Of a stretch of 32,553 bases of DNA, positions 14,938 to 23,453 are shown piece by piece. The position numbers were made by a program, and so were the translations under genes. A model generated the notes under the pieces. It saw only the letters and a list, made by a program, of their open reading frames with translations, was not told the DNA's origin and searched no databases. How positions within the stretch are numbered: position 1 is the stretch's first letter; the number at the start of each line of letters is the position of its first letter. The DNA is from Acetobacteraceae bacterium (GTDB taxonomy: Bacteria > Pseudomonadota > Alphaproteobacteria > Acetobacterales > Acetobacteraceae): NCBI GenBank assembly GCA_947475245.1, contig CANJLW010000040.1, positions 1 to 32,553 on the forward strand. Direction: 5' to 3'.

Positions 14938-16047
14938 ATGAACCTTGCCTTGGATCCGCTTGTCGCCGTCGTACTGCCGCCTCGCGAGGGTTTTGGACCC
15001 GGACGCACCGGGGCCATTGGTCTGTTGGCCCGTCGCCTGACTCGCACGCCCGGTTTCCGCACGGTCGTGATCGGCGGTCCTCAGGAAGGCGCGCTGTTCC
15101 CCGGAATCGATTTCCGCCCGGTGACGCCCACATTGTTCTGGCCGGGCAGTACCAATATCCGCTTCGCCGTCTCCGTGGCCGGCGTGCTGCGCAAGCTGAA
15201 ACCGGCGCTGGTAGAGGTGCATAATCGCCCCGAACTGGCGCTGACGCTGGCCAATCGGCTGCCTGGAATCCCCGTTACGCTGATCCTGAACAACGACCCA
15301 CAGGACATGCGCCAATCCGCGACCCCAGCCGAACGTTCGGCCATGCTGGGCAAGCTGGCGATGGTGATGACATCGTCCGCCTGGCTGCGCGCGCGCTTGC
15401 TGGACGGCGTGCCCAATCCGGCTCGTCCGCCGATCGTGCTGCCGAACTGCCTGGACCTGACCGAACTGCCCCCGCCCCGTCGGCGGGAGCGTATGATCAT
15501 GTTTGCCGGACGCGTGGTGCGGGAAAAAGGTCCGGACGCGTTCGTTTCGGCCTGTGCCGCCGCGCTGCCGCATTTGGTCGGCTGGCGTGCCGAAATCATC
15601 GGCGCCGATCGGTTTCGCGCCGACAGTCCGGATACCGAATTCTCGCTGGCGGTTCGCGCCTCGGCCGAGGCCGCGACCGTACATATGCGCGGGTATCGCG
15701 ATCACCCCGACGTCCTGGCCGCCATGGGACGCGCGGCAATCGTGGTCGTTCCCAGCCGTTGGCCGGAGCCTTTCGGCCTGGTCGCATTGGAAGCCCTGGC
15801 CAGCGGGGCCGCGCTGATCTGTTCCCCACGCGGCGGCCTGCCGGAAGTGGCGGGCGATGCCGCCGTCTATGCCGATCCCGACCGCCCCGCGGACATCGCC
15901 GCTGCGATCAAAGCCCTGGCACGCGACGAACCCCGCCGATCCGCCCTCGCGGAACTCGGACGCGCCCGTGCTCGCTTGTTCGACGTGCCGGCGATCGGCG
16001 CGCAATTGGCGGCGCTACGCCGCCAGGTCATCGCGGGCGGTGGCTGA
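14938..16047 (+). CDS. Glycosyltransferase family 4 protein
   Basis: This 369-residue protein has the two-Rossmann GT-B layout of GT4. The N-domain contains the glycine-rich GPGRTGAIGLLARRL acceptor-side loop and VEVHNRPELA. The C-domain opens with MIMFAGRVVREKGPD (Arg192/Lys197 type donor-phosphate binders). The nucleotide-sugar motif EPFGLVALE (Glu277 and Glu285, E-x7-E) and the following GLPEVAGDAAVYADP are classic for retaining GT4 enzymes. It should transfer a sugar from a nucleotide donor to a lipid- or polysaccharide-bound acceptor in the cytoplasm. Donor and acceptor are not predictable. ATG 14938 has AGG about eight bases upstream. It lies opposite opgH and 57 bases before the cobW-type gene. 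Confidence 0.9.
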   Translation: MNLALDPLVAVVLPPREGFGPGRTGAIGLLARRLTRTPGFRTVVIGGPQEGALFPGIDFRPVTPTLFWPGSTNIRFAVSVAGVLRKLKPALVEVHNRPELALTLANRLPGIPVTLILNNDPQDMRQSATPAERSAMLGKLAMVMTSSAWLRARLLDGVPNPARPPIVLPNCLDLTELPPPRRRERMIMFAGRVVREKGPDAFVSACAAALPHLVGWRAEIIGADRFRADSPDTEFSLAVRASAEAATVHMRGYRDHPDVLAAMGRAAIVVVPSRWPEPFGLVALEALASGAALICSPRGGLPEVAGDAAVYADPDRPADIAAAIKALARDEPRRSALAELGRARARLFDVPAIGAQLAALRRQVIAGGG

Positions 16048-16104
16048 TCCGATCGACCGCGCCTATATTCGATCCAACCCGAGCGGATTCTGGAGTGCAC
16101 TTTT

Positions 16105-17091
16105 ATGGCGGACACTATCGCGGACACCAGCGGCCTGATCCCGGTCACGGTGCTGACCGGCTATCTGGGTGCCGGTAAGACCACCCTGCTGAACCGCATC
16201 CTGACCGAGGATCACGGCAAGAAGTATGCCGTCGTCATCAACGAGTTCGGCGAACTCGGGGTGGATAACGACCTTGTCGTCGACACCGACGAGGAAGTGT
16301 TCGAGATGAACAACGGCTGCATCTGCTGCACGGTGCGCGGCGATCTGATCCGTATCGTCGGTGGCCTGATGAAGCGGCGCGACAAGTTCGACGGGATCAT
16401 CATCGAGACCACCGGCCTCGCGAACCCCGCCCCGGTGGCGCAGACATTCTTCGTCGACGACGGGGTGAAAGCCCGCACCCGACTGGACGCCATCGTCACT
16501 GTCGTCGATGCCAAGCATCTGCCGGATCGCCTTAAGGACAGCAGCGAAGCCGAGGATCAAATCGCGTTCGCCGACGTCATCGTGCTGAACAAGACCGATC
16601 TGGTGACCGAGGAAGAGCTTGTCGCGGTGGAAGGGTTGATCCGCCAGATCAACCGCTTCGCCACCATTCATCGCACCCAGCGTTCGGCGGTCGCGATCGA
16701 TCAGGTGCTGAACCAGGGCGCCTTCGATCTGCAGCGCATCCTGGCGATCGAGCCTGGATTCCTGGACGGCGACGACGACCACGAACACAACGAAGACATC
16801 GCGTCCATGAGCTTCGAGGTCGAAGCGCCGATCGATCCGGAGAAATTCAACGCCTGGATCGGCGCTCTGCTCCAGGACAAGGGCCAGGACCTGCTGCGGA
16901 CCAAGGGCATCCTGAGCTACGCGAACGAAGATCGGCGCTTTGCCTTCCAGGCCGTGCACATGATCGCCGACGGCGATTTCATCGGCCCGTGGAAGGACGG
17001 CGACCCGCGCGTCAGCCGACTGGTTTTCATCGGCCGCAACCTGAACCGCCCGCAATTGCGCCGCGGCTTCGAAGCCTGTTCGGCGGGCTGA
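16105..17091 (+). CDS. CobW/COG0523-family metallochaperone GTPase
   Basis: This 328-residue G3E-family GTPase has Walker A GYLGAGKTT (residues 19-27), the metal-binding CICC motif (72-75) preceded by NNG, switch residues IIETTGLANPAPV, and the NKTD guanine motif. The CobW C-terminal domain follows (ILSYANEDRRFAFQAVHM, then VFIGRNLNR). A short His/Asp loop, DGDDDHEHNED, lies between the two and could bind metal. Members insert or deliver Zn, Co or other metals to target proteins; no zinc or B12 genes are adjacent, so the target is open. GGAG lies about 11 bases upstream of ATG 16105. The WD40 gene starts four bases after its stop, implying an operon. Confidence 0.93.
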   Translation: MADTIADTSGLIPVTVLTGYLGAGKTTLLNRILTEDHGKKYAVVINEFGELGVDNDLVVDTDEEVFEMNNGCICCTVRGDLIRIVGGLMKRRDKFDGIIIETTGLANPAPVAQTFFVDDGVKARTRLDAIVTVVDAKHLPDRLKDSSEAEDQIAFADVIVLNKTDLVTEEELVAVEGLIRQINRFATIHRTQRSAVAIDQVLNQGAFDLQRILAIEPGFLDGDDDHEHNEDIASMSFEVEAPIDPEKFNAWIGALLQDKGQDLLRTKGILSYANEDRRFAFQAVHMIADGDFIGPWKDGDPRVSRLVFIGRNLNRPQLRRGFEACSAG

Positions 17092-17095
17092 GGGC

Positions 17096-18151
17096 ATGAG
17101 CCAGACAACCGCGCCTCAATTCCTGCTGCAAACCCGGGGCATGACCTCGGAGCTCGACGCCTATGTGGTCGCCGCGCGGTTTTCCCGCGATGGGCGCACG
17201 GTTGCCTTTGCCCTGGGGGACGGTTCCGTCAGTTTGGTCGATCGGACCGACCTGTCGCAGTGGCGCAAAGTACCCGTGCATGATGGAGCCATCCTGTCGA
17301 TCGCGACCGACGCGGGGGCATCCGGCTTCATCACCGGTGGCGACGACGGGGCACTGCGGCGGGTAGGCGCGGACGGCACGGTGACCGACATCGCGAGCTT
17401 CGGCATGAAATGGGTCGAGCAGGTCGCCAGTTTCGCGGCGGAGAAAGGCAAGGGCCTGATCGCCGCGGGCGTGGGCAAAGCGGTGCATCTCTATGATCAG
17501 ACCGGCCAAAAGCTGAAGGAATGGACCCATCCGTCCACCGTCACCGGCCTGACCTTCGACGCCAAGGGCAAACGCGTCGGCGCGTCACATTATAACGGCG
17601 CGACGCTTTGGTTCGTCGCCGCGAAAACCGACACGCCGCGTAAGCTGGAATGGAAAGGCAGCCACACCGGCATCGCGATCCATCCGGAAGGCGAAGCCGT
17701 CGTGACGGCAATGCAGGAAAATGCCCTGCACGGCTGGAAGCTCCCAGATGGGCAGCACATGCGCATGAGCGGCTATCCCGCGAAATCCGACGCGCTGTCC
17801 TTCAGCCGCGGCGGTCGGTGGCTGGCCAGCAGCGGCGCGGATGCCATGGTGCTTTGGCCGTTCCACGGCGGCGGGCCGATGGGCAAGGCACCGCTGGAAC
17901 TGGCGGGCGGCGACGGCATCATCTGCCGACAGGTCGCCTGCCACCCGCAACAGGAAATCGTCGCCGGCGGCTTTGCCGACGGATTACTGGTCATCGCCGA
18001 TATCACGTCCTCTCGGATCATTCCCGTGGCACCGCCGGGACGCGGGGCCGTCAGTGCCCTGGCCTGGTCCGCCGACGGCGCGTTCCTGGCGCTGGGCACG
18101 GAAAGCGGATTCGCCGGGATCGTCGATTTCTCCGCGCGCGCGCCGCGATAG
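17096..18151 (+). CDS. WD40-repeat beta-propeller protein
   Basis: This 351-residue protein has no signal peptide and about seven WD40-like blades. Each has a motif such as AARFSRDGRTVAFALGDGSV, LTFDAKGKRVGASHYNGATLWF, LSFSRGGRWLASSGADAMVLW or LAWSADGAFLALGTESGFAGIVDF, which suits one closed cytoplasmic propeller. It has no catalytic motif, so it is probably a scaffold. Its start is four bases after the cobW-type gene and its stop is nine bases before the hydrolase. A CobW-type gene followed by a WD40 gene is, as I recall, common in alphaproteobacteria, hinting that the propeller works with the GTPase. That function is inferred from neighbourhood only. Confidence 0.88.
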   Translation: MSQTTAPQFLLQTRGMTSELDAYVVAARFSRDGRTVAFALGDGSVSLVDRTDLSQWRKVPVHDGAILSIATDAGASGFITGGDDGALRRVGADGTVTDIASFGMKWVEQVASFAAEKGKGLIAAGVGKAVHLYDQTGQKLKEWTHPSTVTGLTFDAKGKRVGASHYNGATLWFVAAKTDTPRKLEWKGSHTGIAIHPEGEAVVTAMQENALHGWKLPDGQHMRMSGYPAKSDALSFSRGGRWLASSGADAMVLWPFHGGGPMGKAPLELAGGDGIICRQVACHPQQEIVAGGFADGLLVIADITSSRIIPVAPPGRGAVSALAWSADGAFLALGTESGFAGIVDFSARAPR

Positions 18152-18160
18152 GACCCGGTC

Positions 18161-19225
18161 ATGCGGCGTCGGTCCTGGTTACTGGGTTCCGCCGCCTTTC
18201 TGTTCGCGCCTCATTCGGAGGGACGGGCGGCCGGCGGACCCACCATCACGACGGCTTCCGAACTGGCCATCGCATATCGCACACGAATCGAGCCGTTCTG
18301 GGATACCGGACGGCCGATTGAATTCCTGTCCACGCGCGGCGCGAACATTCATATCCGCGGACGGTATTTTCCGCGCGACGGGGCGACGACGGCGATCGTC
18401 ATCGCCTCCGGCCGCACCGAGTGCATGCTGAAGTACAAGGAGCTGATCTACGATCTGCACCGCAATGGCTACGCGGTCTTCATCCACGATCTGCGCGGCC
18501 AGGGATTTTCCAGCCGCATGCTTGCCGATCCGATGATCGGCCATGTCGATGTGTTCGACGATTATGTCGCCGATCTGAAAACCTTGTTTGATAACCACGT
18601 CAAACCCACCGGTCATAACAACCATGTGTTGTTGTCACATTCTACTGGGGGTTGTATTTCATCCCTCTATCTGGCGCGGTACAAACGCGATTTCGCCTGC
18701 GCCGTCATGGCATCACCGATGCACGCGCCAGTTCTGCCCGCACACCCGTTTCTGGCGGTGCCGCTCCTGCGATTGGCGATCGGGACCGGGTTTGGAGCGC
18801 ACTATATCCCCTTTGGCACTCCCTATCGTCACCAGCGCGCTTTTTCCAACGACGCCGGGATTTTTACCCACAGTCCGGAGCGTTGGACGATCATTTACGA
18901 TACGTATGCCGAACACCCGACCGAGTCTCGGCTGGGTTCCCCGAGCAATCGGTGGGTTTTGAACGCCTATCTGGCCGGGCAGAAAGCGCAGGCACAGGCC
19001 GGCGTGATCGAAGCGCCCATCCTGCTGTTGCAGGCGGGCGATGACACGATTGTGGACAACGATGCGCAGAATGAATTTGCCAAGCGCCTGAACGCGGTTC
19101 GGCCGAATGGCTGCATCGTTCGACGGATCGAAGGCGCGCGCCACGAAATGTTTATCGAGTCCGACGAATATCGCTCCGCCGCGTTGGGCCACATGTTCGC
19201 GTATCTGACCGAACGGTTACCCTGA
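18161..19225 (+). CDS. Exported alpha/beta hydrolase (lysophospholipase-like)
   Basis: This 354-residue alpha/beta hydrolase of the PldB/monoacylglycerol-lipase type has nucleophile Ser161 in LSHSTGGCIS, an acid at Asp294 or Asp295 in AGDDTIVDN, and His328 in EGARHEMF. The oxyanion-side loop IHDLRGQGFSSR (about 108-119) is also typical of lysophospholipases. The N-terminus MRRRSWLLGSAAFLFAP has a twin-arginine-like motif plus a hydrophobic stretch, so export by Tat (or Sec) is likely and the enzyme would act on lipids in the periplasm. AGGA lies seven bases before ATG 18161. It is the third gene of the cobW-WD40-hydrolase run. Its substrate is not predictable. It ends 19 bases from the dnaA stop on the other strand. 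Confidence 0.88.
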   Translation: MRRRSWLLGSAAFLFAPHSEGRAAGGPTITTASELAIAYRTRIEPFWDTGRPIEFLSTRGANIHIRGRYFPRDGATTAIVIASGRTECMLKYKELIYDLHRNGYAVFIHDLRGQGFSSRMLADPMIGHVDVFDDYVADLKTLFDNHVKPTGHNNHVLLSHSTGGCISSLYLARYKRDFACAVMASPMHAPVLPAHPFLAVPLLRLAIGTGFGAHYIPFGTPYRHQRAFSNDAGIFTHSPERWTIIYDTYAEHPTESRLGSPSNRWVLNAYLAGQKAQAQAGVIEAPILLLQAGDDTIVDNDAQNEFAKRLNAVRPNGCIVRRIEGARHEMFIESDEYRSAALGHMFAYLTERLP

Positions 19226-19244
19226 TCCAGCGTCGGACGGGACT

Positions 19245-20660
19245 TTACCCGGCTTCGAGCATCCGGCGCAGCAGTTCCACATCCTCCGCGAAGCTTTGAT
19301 CGGCCTGGGACAGTTCGTTGATCCGCGACACCGCGTGCATCACGGTCGTGTGGTCTCGATTGCCGAATTTCCGCCCGATCTCGGGAAGGCTGCGGCTGGT
19401 CAATTGCTTCGCCAGATACATTGCCACCTGACGCGGCCGAGCGACCGCGCGTGCTCGGCGGGCGGAGGCCATGTCACTGAGCTTGAGGCCAAAATGTTCG
19501 GCGACTCGCTTTTGAATCTCCTCGATCGTGATTTTCCGATCGACGGTTTTCAACACGTCGTGCAGCACGTCGTGGGTGGATTCGAGCGTTATGGGCCGGT
19601 TGAACAAGCGGGCGTGGACCATGACGCGGTTGATCGCGCCTTCCAGTTCCCGGTTATTGGCCGTCACCTTGTGGGCGAGGAATTCCATCACCTGGCGTGG
19701 AACGTCCACGCCGGCCTGCTCCGCCTTGGCGGCGAGGATGGCAAGACGGAGTTCGTATGTCGAAACCTGCAAATCGGCGACGATGCCGCTGCCGAGACGA
19801 GTGCGCAGACGATCGTCGAGACCGCTCAGGGCGGTGGGCGCCCGATCGGCCGACATGACGATTTGCTTGCCGGCTTCCGTCAGATAGTTGAAGGTATGAA
19901 AGAATTCCTCTTGCGTATTATCTTTGCCGATCAGGAACTGTAGGTCGTCGATCAGCAGTATATCGAGTCCACGGACCTGGGCTTTGAAGTCCATTGTCGT
20001 ATTGGCGCGGATGGCGGCGATGAAGCGGTACATGAACTTCTCGGCCGACATATAGGCGATGGCGAGCGGCTTGCGGGCGGTCTTGGTCAATTCCGCCGTG
20101 ATGGCATGCATCAAATGCGTTTTGCCGAGACCGACTCCGCCGTAGAGGAAGAATGGCGTGAAGCCGGCGGAAGCCGGGCTTTCCGCGACCCGACGCGCGC
20201 AGGCGTGGGCGAATTCGTTGGATTTGCCCACCACGAAGGCATCGAAGGTGAAGCGGGGATCGAGCGCGGCGGCCAGTTCGGGATGCGGTTCAAACGGGTC
20301 CTGAGCGCGCGCGGGTGCTTTCGCAGGCTCATCCGACGCGGCTACAGCGGTTTCGACCGGTACTGGACCGGTTGTGCCATTGACGCCGGCGACGCGGATT
20401 TCGACTCGACGGATAGCGGGGTTTTCAGCTTGCCACAACGTGTTCAGACGGTCGCCGTAGTGCTTGCGCACCCAGTCACGCAGGAAGCGTGTCGGCAGAT
20501 GGTGTGTCAGCTCGTCGCCGTCCAGACCCGCGAGGGTCATGGTCCGCAACCAGGTGCGATACTCGACTTCACCGACTTCCGCCTGCAACCGTGCCTGGAT
20601 CCGTGCCCACTGCAAGGCGAGTTGCGGTGTACCCACGATCTCCCGCCCTGACATCGTCAT
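19245..20660 (-). CDS. dnaA: Chromosomal replication initiator DnaA
   Basis: This 471-residue protein has all four DnaA domains: domain I (residues 1-75), a Pro/Ala-rich linker, AAA+ domain III with Walker A GGVGLGKTH (174-182) and Walker B LLIDDLQFL, and domain IV with the DnaA-box-binding helix-turn-helix (SLPEIGRKFGNRDHTTVMHAV). ATP-bound DnaA opens the origin. ATG 20660 is preferred because AGGAG lies nine bases upstream (20671-20675). A second in-frame ATG at 20654 is nearby. The frame extends to 20846, but that part is leader. The gene lies downstream of rpsT on the same strand but has its own promoter. No cluster of DnaA boxes was seen close by, so the origin is probably elsewhere. Confidence 0.98.
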   Translation of the reverse strand: MTMSGREIVGTPQLALQWARIQARLQAEVGEVEYRTWLRTMTLAGLDGDELTHHLPTRFLRDWVRKHYGDRLNTLWQAENPAIRRVEIRVAGVNGTTGPVPVETAVAASDEPAKAPARAQDPFEPHPELAAALDPRFTFDAFVVGKSNEFAHACARRVAESPASAGFTPFFLYGGVGLGKTHLMHAITAELTKTARKPLAIAYMSAEKFMYRFIAAIRANTTMDFKAQVRGLDILLIDDLQFLIGKDNTQEEFFHTFNYLTEAGKQIVMSADRAPTALSGLDDRLRTRLGSGIVADLQVSTYELRLAILAAKAEQAGVDVPRQVMEFLAHKVTANNRELEGAINRVMVHARLFNRPITLESTHDVLHDVLKTVDRKITIEEIQKRVAEHFGLKLSDMASARRARAVARPRQVAMYLAKQLTSRSLPEIGRKFGNRDHTTVMHAVSRINELSQADQSFAEDVELLRRMLEAG

Positions 20661-20677
20661 TCCACACTTCTCCTGTA

Positions 20678-20694
20678 CGACGGCGGAGCCGTCG
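20678..20694 (-). promoter_or_regulatory. Hairpin in the dnaA leader
   Basis: On the minus strand CGACGGC-TCC-GCCGTCG forms a perfect 7-base-pair stem with a three-base loop. It ends three bases before the AGGAG ribosome binding site of dnaA. It could tune ribosome access or mRNA stability. Confidence 0.45.
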
Positions 20695-20817
20695 CGCGAT
20701 TTATGACAACGCTTCCGGTATGACCCGTGGGCGACACACAGTTTCGCGATCGACGAACGCCATCGGAAACCGAACTCAATGATTATCAGGTGCCCCCGGG
20801 GAGGCCGCGATGAAGTA

Positions 20818-20846
20818 ATTGTAAGGGAGGGGATCGCTGGTGGCAA
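20818..20846 (-). promoter_or_regulatory. dnaA promoter (sigma-70 type)
   Basis: On the minus strand TTGCCA (20846-20841) and TACAAT (20823-20818) are exactly 17 bases apart, each matching 5 of 6 consensus bases. Transcription would start near 20811, giving a leader of about 150 bases. An inverted repeat AACCA...TGGTT (20845-20849 / 20860-20864) overlaps the -35 box and is a candidate operator. Confidence 0.65.
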
Positions 20847-20864
20847 CCACTATATTCGATGGTT

Positions 20865-21029
20865 ACAATATTGGGACAGTGTATAGGATTTTTGTTTCTT
20901 AGTCGTGTTGGGTATTTTGAGACTGCGTAACAGGTTGTAATTCTCTGTTTGCAGTACAGCGCGAGCGATCCTCGCGAGCAGACTAGAATGTCTGTCTTTA
21001 TTACTGGCTGAAGGCAGTATGCACCCCGC
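20865..21029. other. AT-rich spacer between rpsT terminator and dnaA promoter
   Basis: This gene-free spacer (within the 422-base gap 20661-21082) has AT-rich sequence and two adjacent short hairpins: CGCGAG/CTCGCG (20960-20965 / 20971-20976) and CAGAC/GTCTG (20979-20983 / 20990-20994). No reading frame, tRNA or DnaA-box cluster was found in it. It could hold a small RNA or only upstream promoter DNA. Confidence 0.4.
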
Positions 21030-21061
21030 AAAACAGACGGTCAACCGGGTTCGGCCGACCG
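21030..21061 (-). terminator. Intrinsic terminator of rpsT
   Basis: On the minus strand CGGTCGGCC pairs with GGTTGACCG (nine pairs with two G-U) around a six-base loop, followed by TCTGTTTT. It starts about 20 bases after the rpsT stop, so it separates rpsT from dnaA transcription. Confidence 0.75.
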
Positions 21062-21082
21062 CATGTTCCGAGGTGCGATTTT

Positions 21083-21352
21083 TTATGCGGAGGCGATGGC
21101 CTTCACGCGCTTCGACAGGCGCGACAGCTTCCGGGCAACCGTATTGGCATGAATCACACCCTTGCCGGCCGCACGCTGCATTTCCGGCTGCGCTGCCTGA
21201 AGGGCAGCGGCCGCCGCCGCCTTGTCGCCGCTGGCCAGCGCGGTTTCAACCTTCTTCACGAAGGTGCGCATGCGGGACTTACGGGCGGCGTTACGCGCCG
21301 TACGGGTCGCGGTCTGACGGATGCGCTTACGCGCTGATGCGGTGTTCGCCAT
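21083..21352 (-). CDS. rpsT: 30S ribosomal protein S20
   Basis: This 89-residue, strongly basic, alanine-rich helical protein starts [26 protein letters not shown], the standard S20 opening (ANx-SA-KRIRQ), and contains [19 protein letters not shown] and [23 protein letters not shown]20 binds 16S rRNA early in small-subunit assembly. The length is normal (about 87-90). The gene has a candidate promoter upstream at 21421-21449 and an intrinsic terminator just downstream. It precedes dnaA on the same strand, an arrangement frequent in alphaproteobacteria. Confidence 0.97.
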   Translation of the reverse strand: MANTASARKRIRQTATRTARNAARKSRMRTFVKKVETALASGDKAAAAAALQAAQPEMQRAAGKGVIHANTVARKLSRLSKRVKAIASA

Positions 21353-21420
21353 GAGCTGTTTATGTTCGCCTGTTTGATGTCGGTACCCATCCGGTCAGGG
21401 ACAGGCGTCGGAAGGGGGCC

Positions 21421-21449
21421 GTATTACGCAGCTAGTCCGCCGGAGTCAA
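21421..21449 (-). promoter_or_regulatory. Candidate rpsT promoter
   Basis: On the minus strand TTGACT (21449-21444) and TAATAC (21426-21421) are separated by 17 bases, about 70 bases before the rpsT ATG. The -35 box is strong and the -10 is weak. Confidence 0.45.
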
Positions 21450-21477
21450 GAAACTGCTCCTGGGCACGATGCCGTCA

Positions 21478-21497
21478 AACCGGCGGAATTCTGCCGG
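21478..21497 (-). terminator. Weak hairpin after the aminopeptidase P gene
   Basis: On the minus strand CCGGC and GCCGG (five pairs, eight-base loop) start six bases after the stop and are followed by only TTTG. It is a marginal intrinsic terminator. Confidence 0.3.
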
Positions 21498-21502
21498 CGC
21501 GA

Positions 21503-23263
21503 TCACACCAACGGTTCACAGGCGGCTTCCAACCAGCTTCGCGTTGTCGCGTCCAGATGCGGCCCGACCTCCGCCAAAACGCGGGCGTGATAGGCGTTGA
21601 GCCATGCCACCTCCTCGCGTTCCAGCAGCGCGGTTTCAATCAGGCGGGTGTCGAACGGCGCCAGCGTCAGAGTCTCAAAACGCAGAAACGGCTTTGTCGC
21701 GTTCGGAAGTTCGGCGGGCTGGGTCAGCAACAGGTTCTCCAACCGGATGCCGTAGCGATCGGGCAGATAATAGCCGGGCTCGTTCGACAGGATCATCCCC
21801 GCGGCAATCGGCACCGGCTTCGCCAGGCGGGATATGCTCACTGGCCCTTCGTGCACCGACAGGTAGCTGCCGACCCCATGCCCCGTCCCATGATCGTAAT
21901 CCAATCCCACGGCCCACAGCGCGCGTCTGGCAAAGGCATCCAAATGCGCGCCGCCTACGCCCTGCGGAAATATGGCCGTGGCAATGGCGATGTGGCCCTT
22001 CAACACGCGGGTGACGCGAGAGCGGACCTCCTCCGGCGCTGCGTCCGGCCCGGTCCAAACGGTGCGGGTTATGTCGGTGGTGCCGTCGTGGTACTGTGCA
22101 CCGGAGTCGATCAGATAGACCTCGTTCGGTCGGATCGAACGGTCGGTCTCCGGCGTGACGCGATAATGAATGATCGCGCCGTGTTCGCCGGCGCCGGATA
22201 TGGCGGGAAAGCTTTCCCCCCTGAATCCCTCGACCTCCTGGCGAAAGCCGAGCAGAGCGGCGCCGGCGGATAATTCGGTGGTGGAAGGGGTTTGGGAAAG
22301 CCAGTGCAGGAACCGACACACCGCGACAGCGTCGCGCGCGTGGGCGTCTCGGCTTCCTTGCTGCTCGACCGGGTTTTTACACGCCTTCGGCAACAGGCAA
22401 GGATCGGCGCCGGCGGCAACCGTCGCGCCGGCCGAACGCAGCCGTTGCGCGAACCATACCGGAGAGCCGGCGGGATCGACCCGTACGATTTTGCCCGCCA
22501 TGCGATCCAACGCGCCCGCAAGTGCGTCGCGATCGCGCAGGGCAATGGTGTTGCCGAACCAAACCCGCGTTTCGTCCGGCAGCTTACGGGGGTCCATGAA
22601 CAATTCGGTGGCGCCGTCAGCGTGGATCACCGCAAAACCCAGGGCAAACGGGGTAAACGGCACGTCGTTGCCGCGAATGTTCAACAGCCACGCGATGGAG
22701 GCAGGATCGGTGATCACCGCCGCGTCCTGCTTCGCCGATTGCAGCGCCGCGGCGATGTCAGCCCGCTTTTCCGCGCTGGTCTTTCCGGCATAGCGTAGCG
22801 GATGCGGCAGTGCGGGCTCCAGCGGCGGTTGCGGCCGATCGTCCCAGACCGCGTCGATCGGATTGGACTCAACAGGTTGCATGGTCAGCCCGGCCGCGAC
22901 AAAGCGTTCCAACCCTTCCTCGGCGATCAAAAGCGGATCGTAGCCGATGCGGGCACCCACCGGCGCATTGGCGGCCAACCAGGCCGGCGGCGGTTGCTCG
23001 GTTATATGCAATTGCTCCCACACTGCGGCGTCGGTCTGCTGAGAAAGCTGCAAAACGTATCGGCCATCGGTAAAGGCAGCCGCCTTATCGGCCAAAACGA
23101 CGGCAAGCCCGGCGCTGCCGGTGAAGCCGGTCAACCAGCTCAACCTTTCCGCGGATGCGGGGACATATTCGCCCAGATGCTCGTCGGCGCGGGGGACGAT
23201 GAACCCATCCAGGCCCTGGCGGATCAATTCCCGACGCAGCGCCGATACCGGTGAATCACGCAT
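21503..23263 (-). CDS. pepP: Xaa-Pro aminopeptidase (aminopeptidase P, M24B)
   Basis: This 586-residue, three-domain aminopeptidase P removes N-terminal residues preceding proline. Two creatinase-like N-terminal domains (GLDGFIVPRADEHLGEYVP at the start, then FTDGRYVLQ) are followed by the M24 pita-bread domain. Its five metal ligands are visible: Asp in LIDSGAQY and in TTDITRTV (about residues 384 and 395), His in GTGHGVG (about 460), Glu in LSNEPGYY (about 496) and Glu in RLENLLL (about 508). The length matches the long, three-domain class of the family, which is longer than the E. coli enzyme (441). It is a cytoplasmic protein without a signal. It lies between rpsT and a divergent DUF1127 gene. 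The symbol is given by function, although long forms are not strict PepP orthologues. Confidence 0.93.
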   Translation of the reverse strand: MRDSPVSALRRELIRQGLDGFIVPRADEHLGEYVPASAERLSWLTGFTGSAGLAVVLADKAAAFTDGRYVLQLSQQTDAAVWEQLHITEQPPPAWLAANAPVGARIGYDPLLIAEEGLERFVAAGLTMQPVESNPIDAVWDDRPQPPLEPALPHPLRYAGKTSAEKRADIAAALQSAKQDAAVITDPASIAWLLNIRGNDVPFTPFALGFAVIHADGATELFMDPRKLPDETRVWFGNTIALRDRDALAGALDRMAGKIVRVDPAGSPVWFAQRLRSAGATVAAGADPCLLPKACKNPVEQQGSRDAHARDAVAVCRFLHWLSQTPSTTELSAGAALLGFRQEVEGFRGESFPAISGAGEHGAIIHYRVTPETDRSIRPNEVYLIDSGAQYHDGTTDITRTVWTGPDAAPEEVRSRVTRVLKGHIAIATAIFPQGVGGAHLDAFARRALWAVGLDYDHGTGHGVGSYLSVHEGPVSISRLAKPVPIAAGMILSNEPGYYLPDRYGIRLENLLLTQPAELPNATKPFLRFETLTLAPFDTRLIETALLEREEVAWLNAYHARVLAEVGPHLDATTRSWLEAACEPLV

Positions 23264-23331
23264 TGGGTCAGCCTTTCGGTAGGGGAGGCAAGATAATTCG
23301 CCAATTGTATGTATGCTAACGACGCATGGCT

Positions 23332-23344
23332 GATTGGGCCAATC
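23332..23344. promoter_or_regulatory. Palindrome in the pepP / DUF1127 divergent region
   Basis: GATTGG-G-CCAATC is a perfect 13-base inverted repeat in the 190-base divergent spacer. A CCGCG/CGCGG hairpin (23344-23360) follows at once. It is operator-like, but no regulator is adjacent. Confidence 0.35.
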
Positions 23345-23453
23345 CGCGCTTAAAACGCGGCCTTCCGATCCTTATGTTGCATTGCAGCAAACCGGGGCGC
23401 CCCGCCACACCGACGTCGCGTTGGATCCGGATTGCTCAGACGGACAAAAGATC

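Noticed and set aside
14833-16005. N-terminal extension of the opgH frame
   Set aside because: The frame is open but runs antisense through the GT4 gene; the sequence MAARRLFVV at 14832 begins the membrane helices.
20661-21082. Possible oriC next to dnaA
   Set aside because: The region is AT-rich but I found no cluster of TTATCCACA-type DnaA boxes; in alphaproteobacteria the origin is often not beside dnaA.
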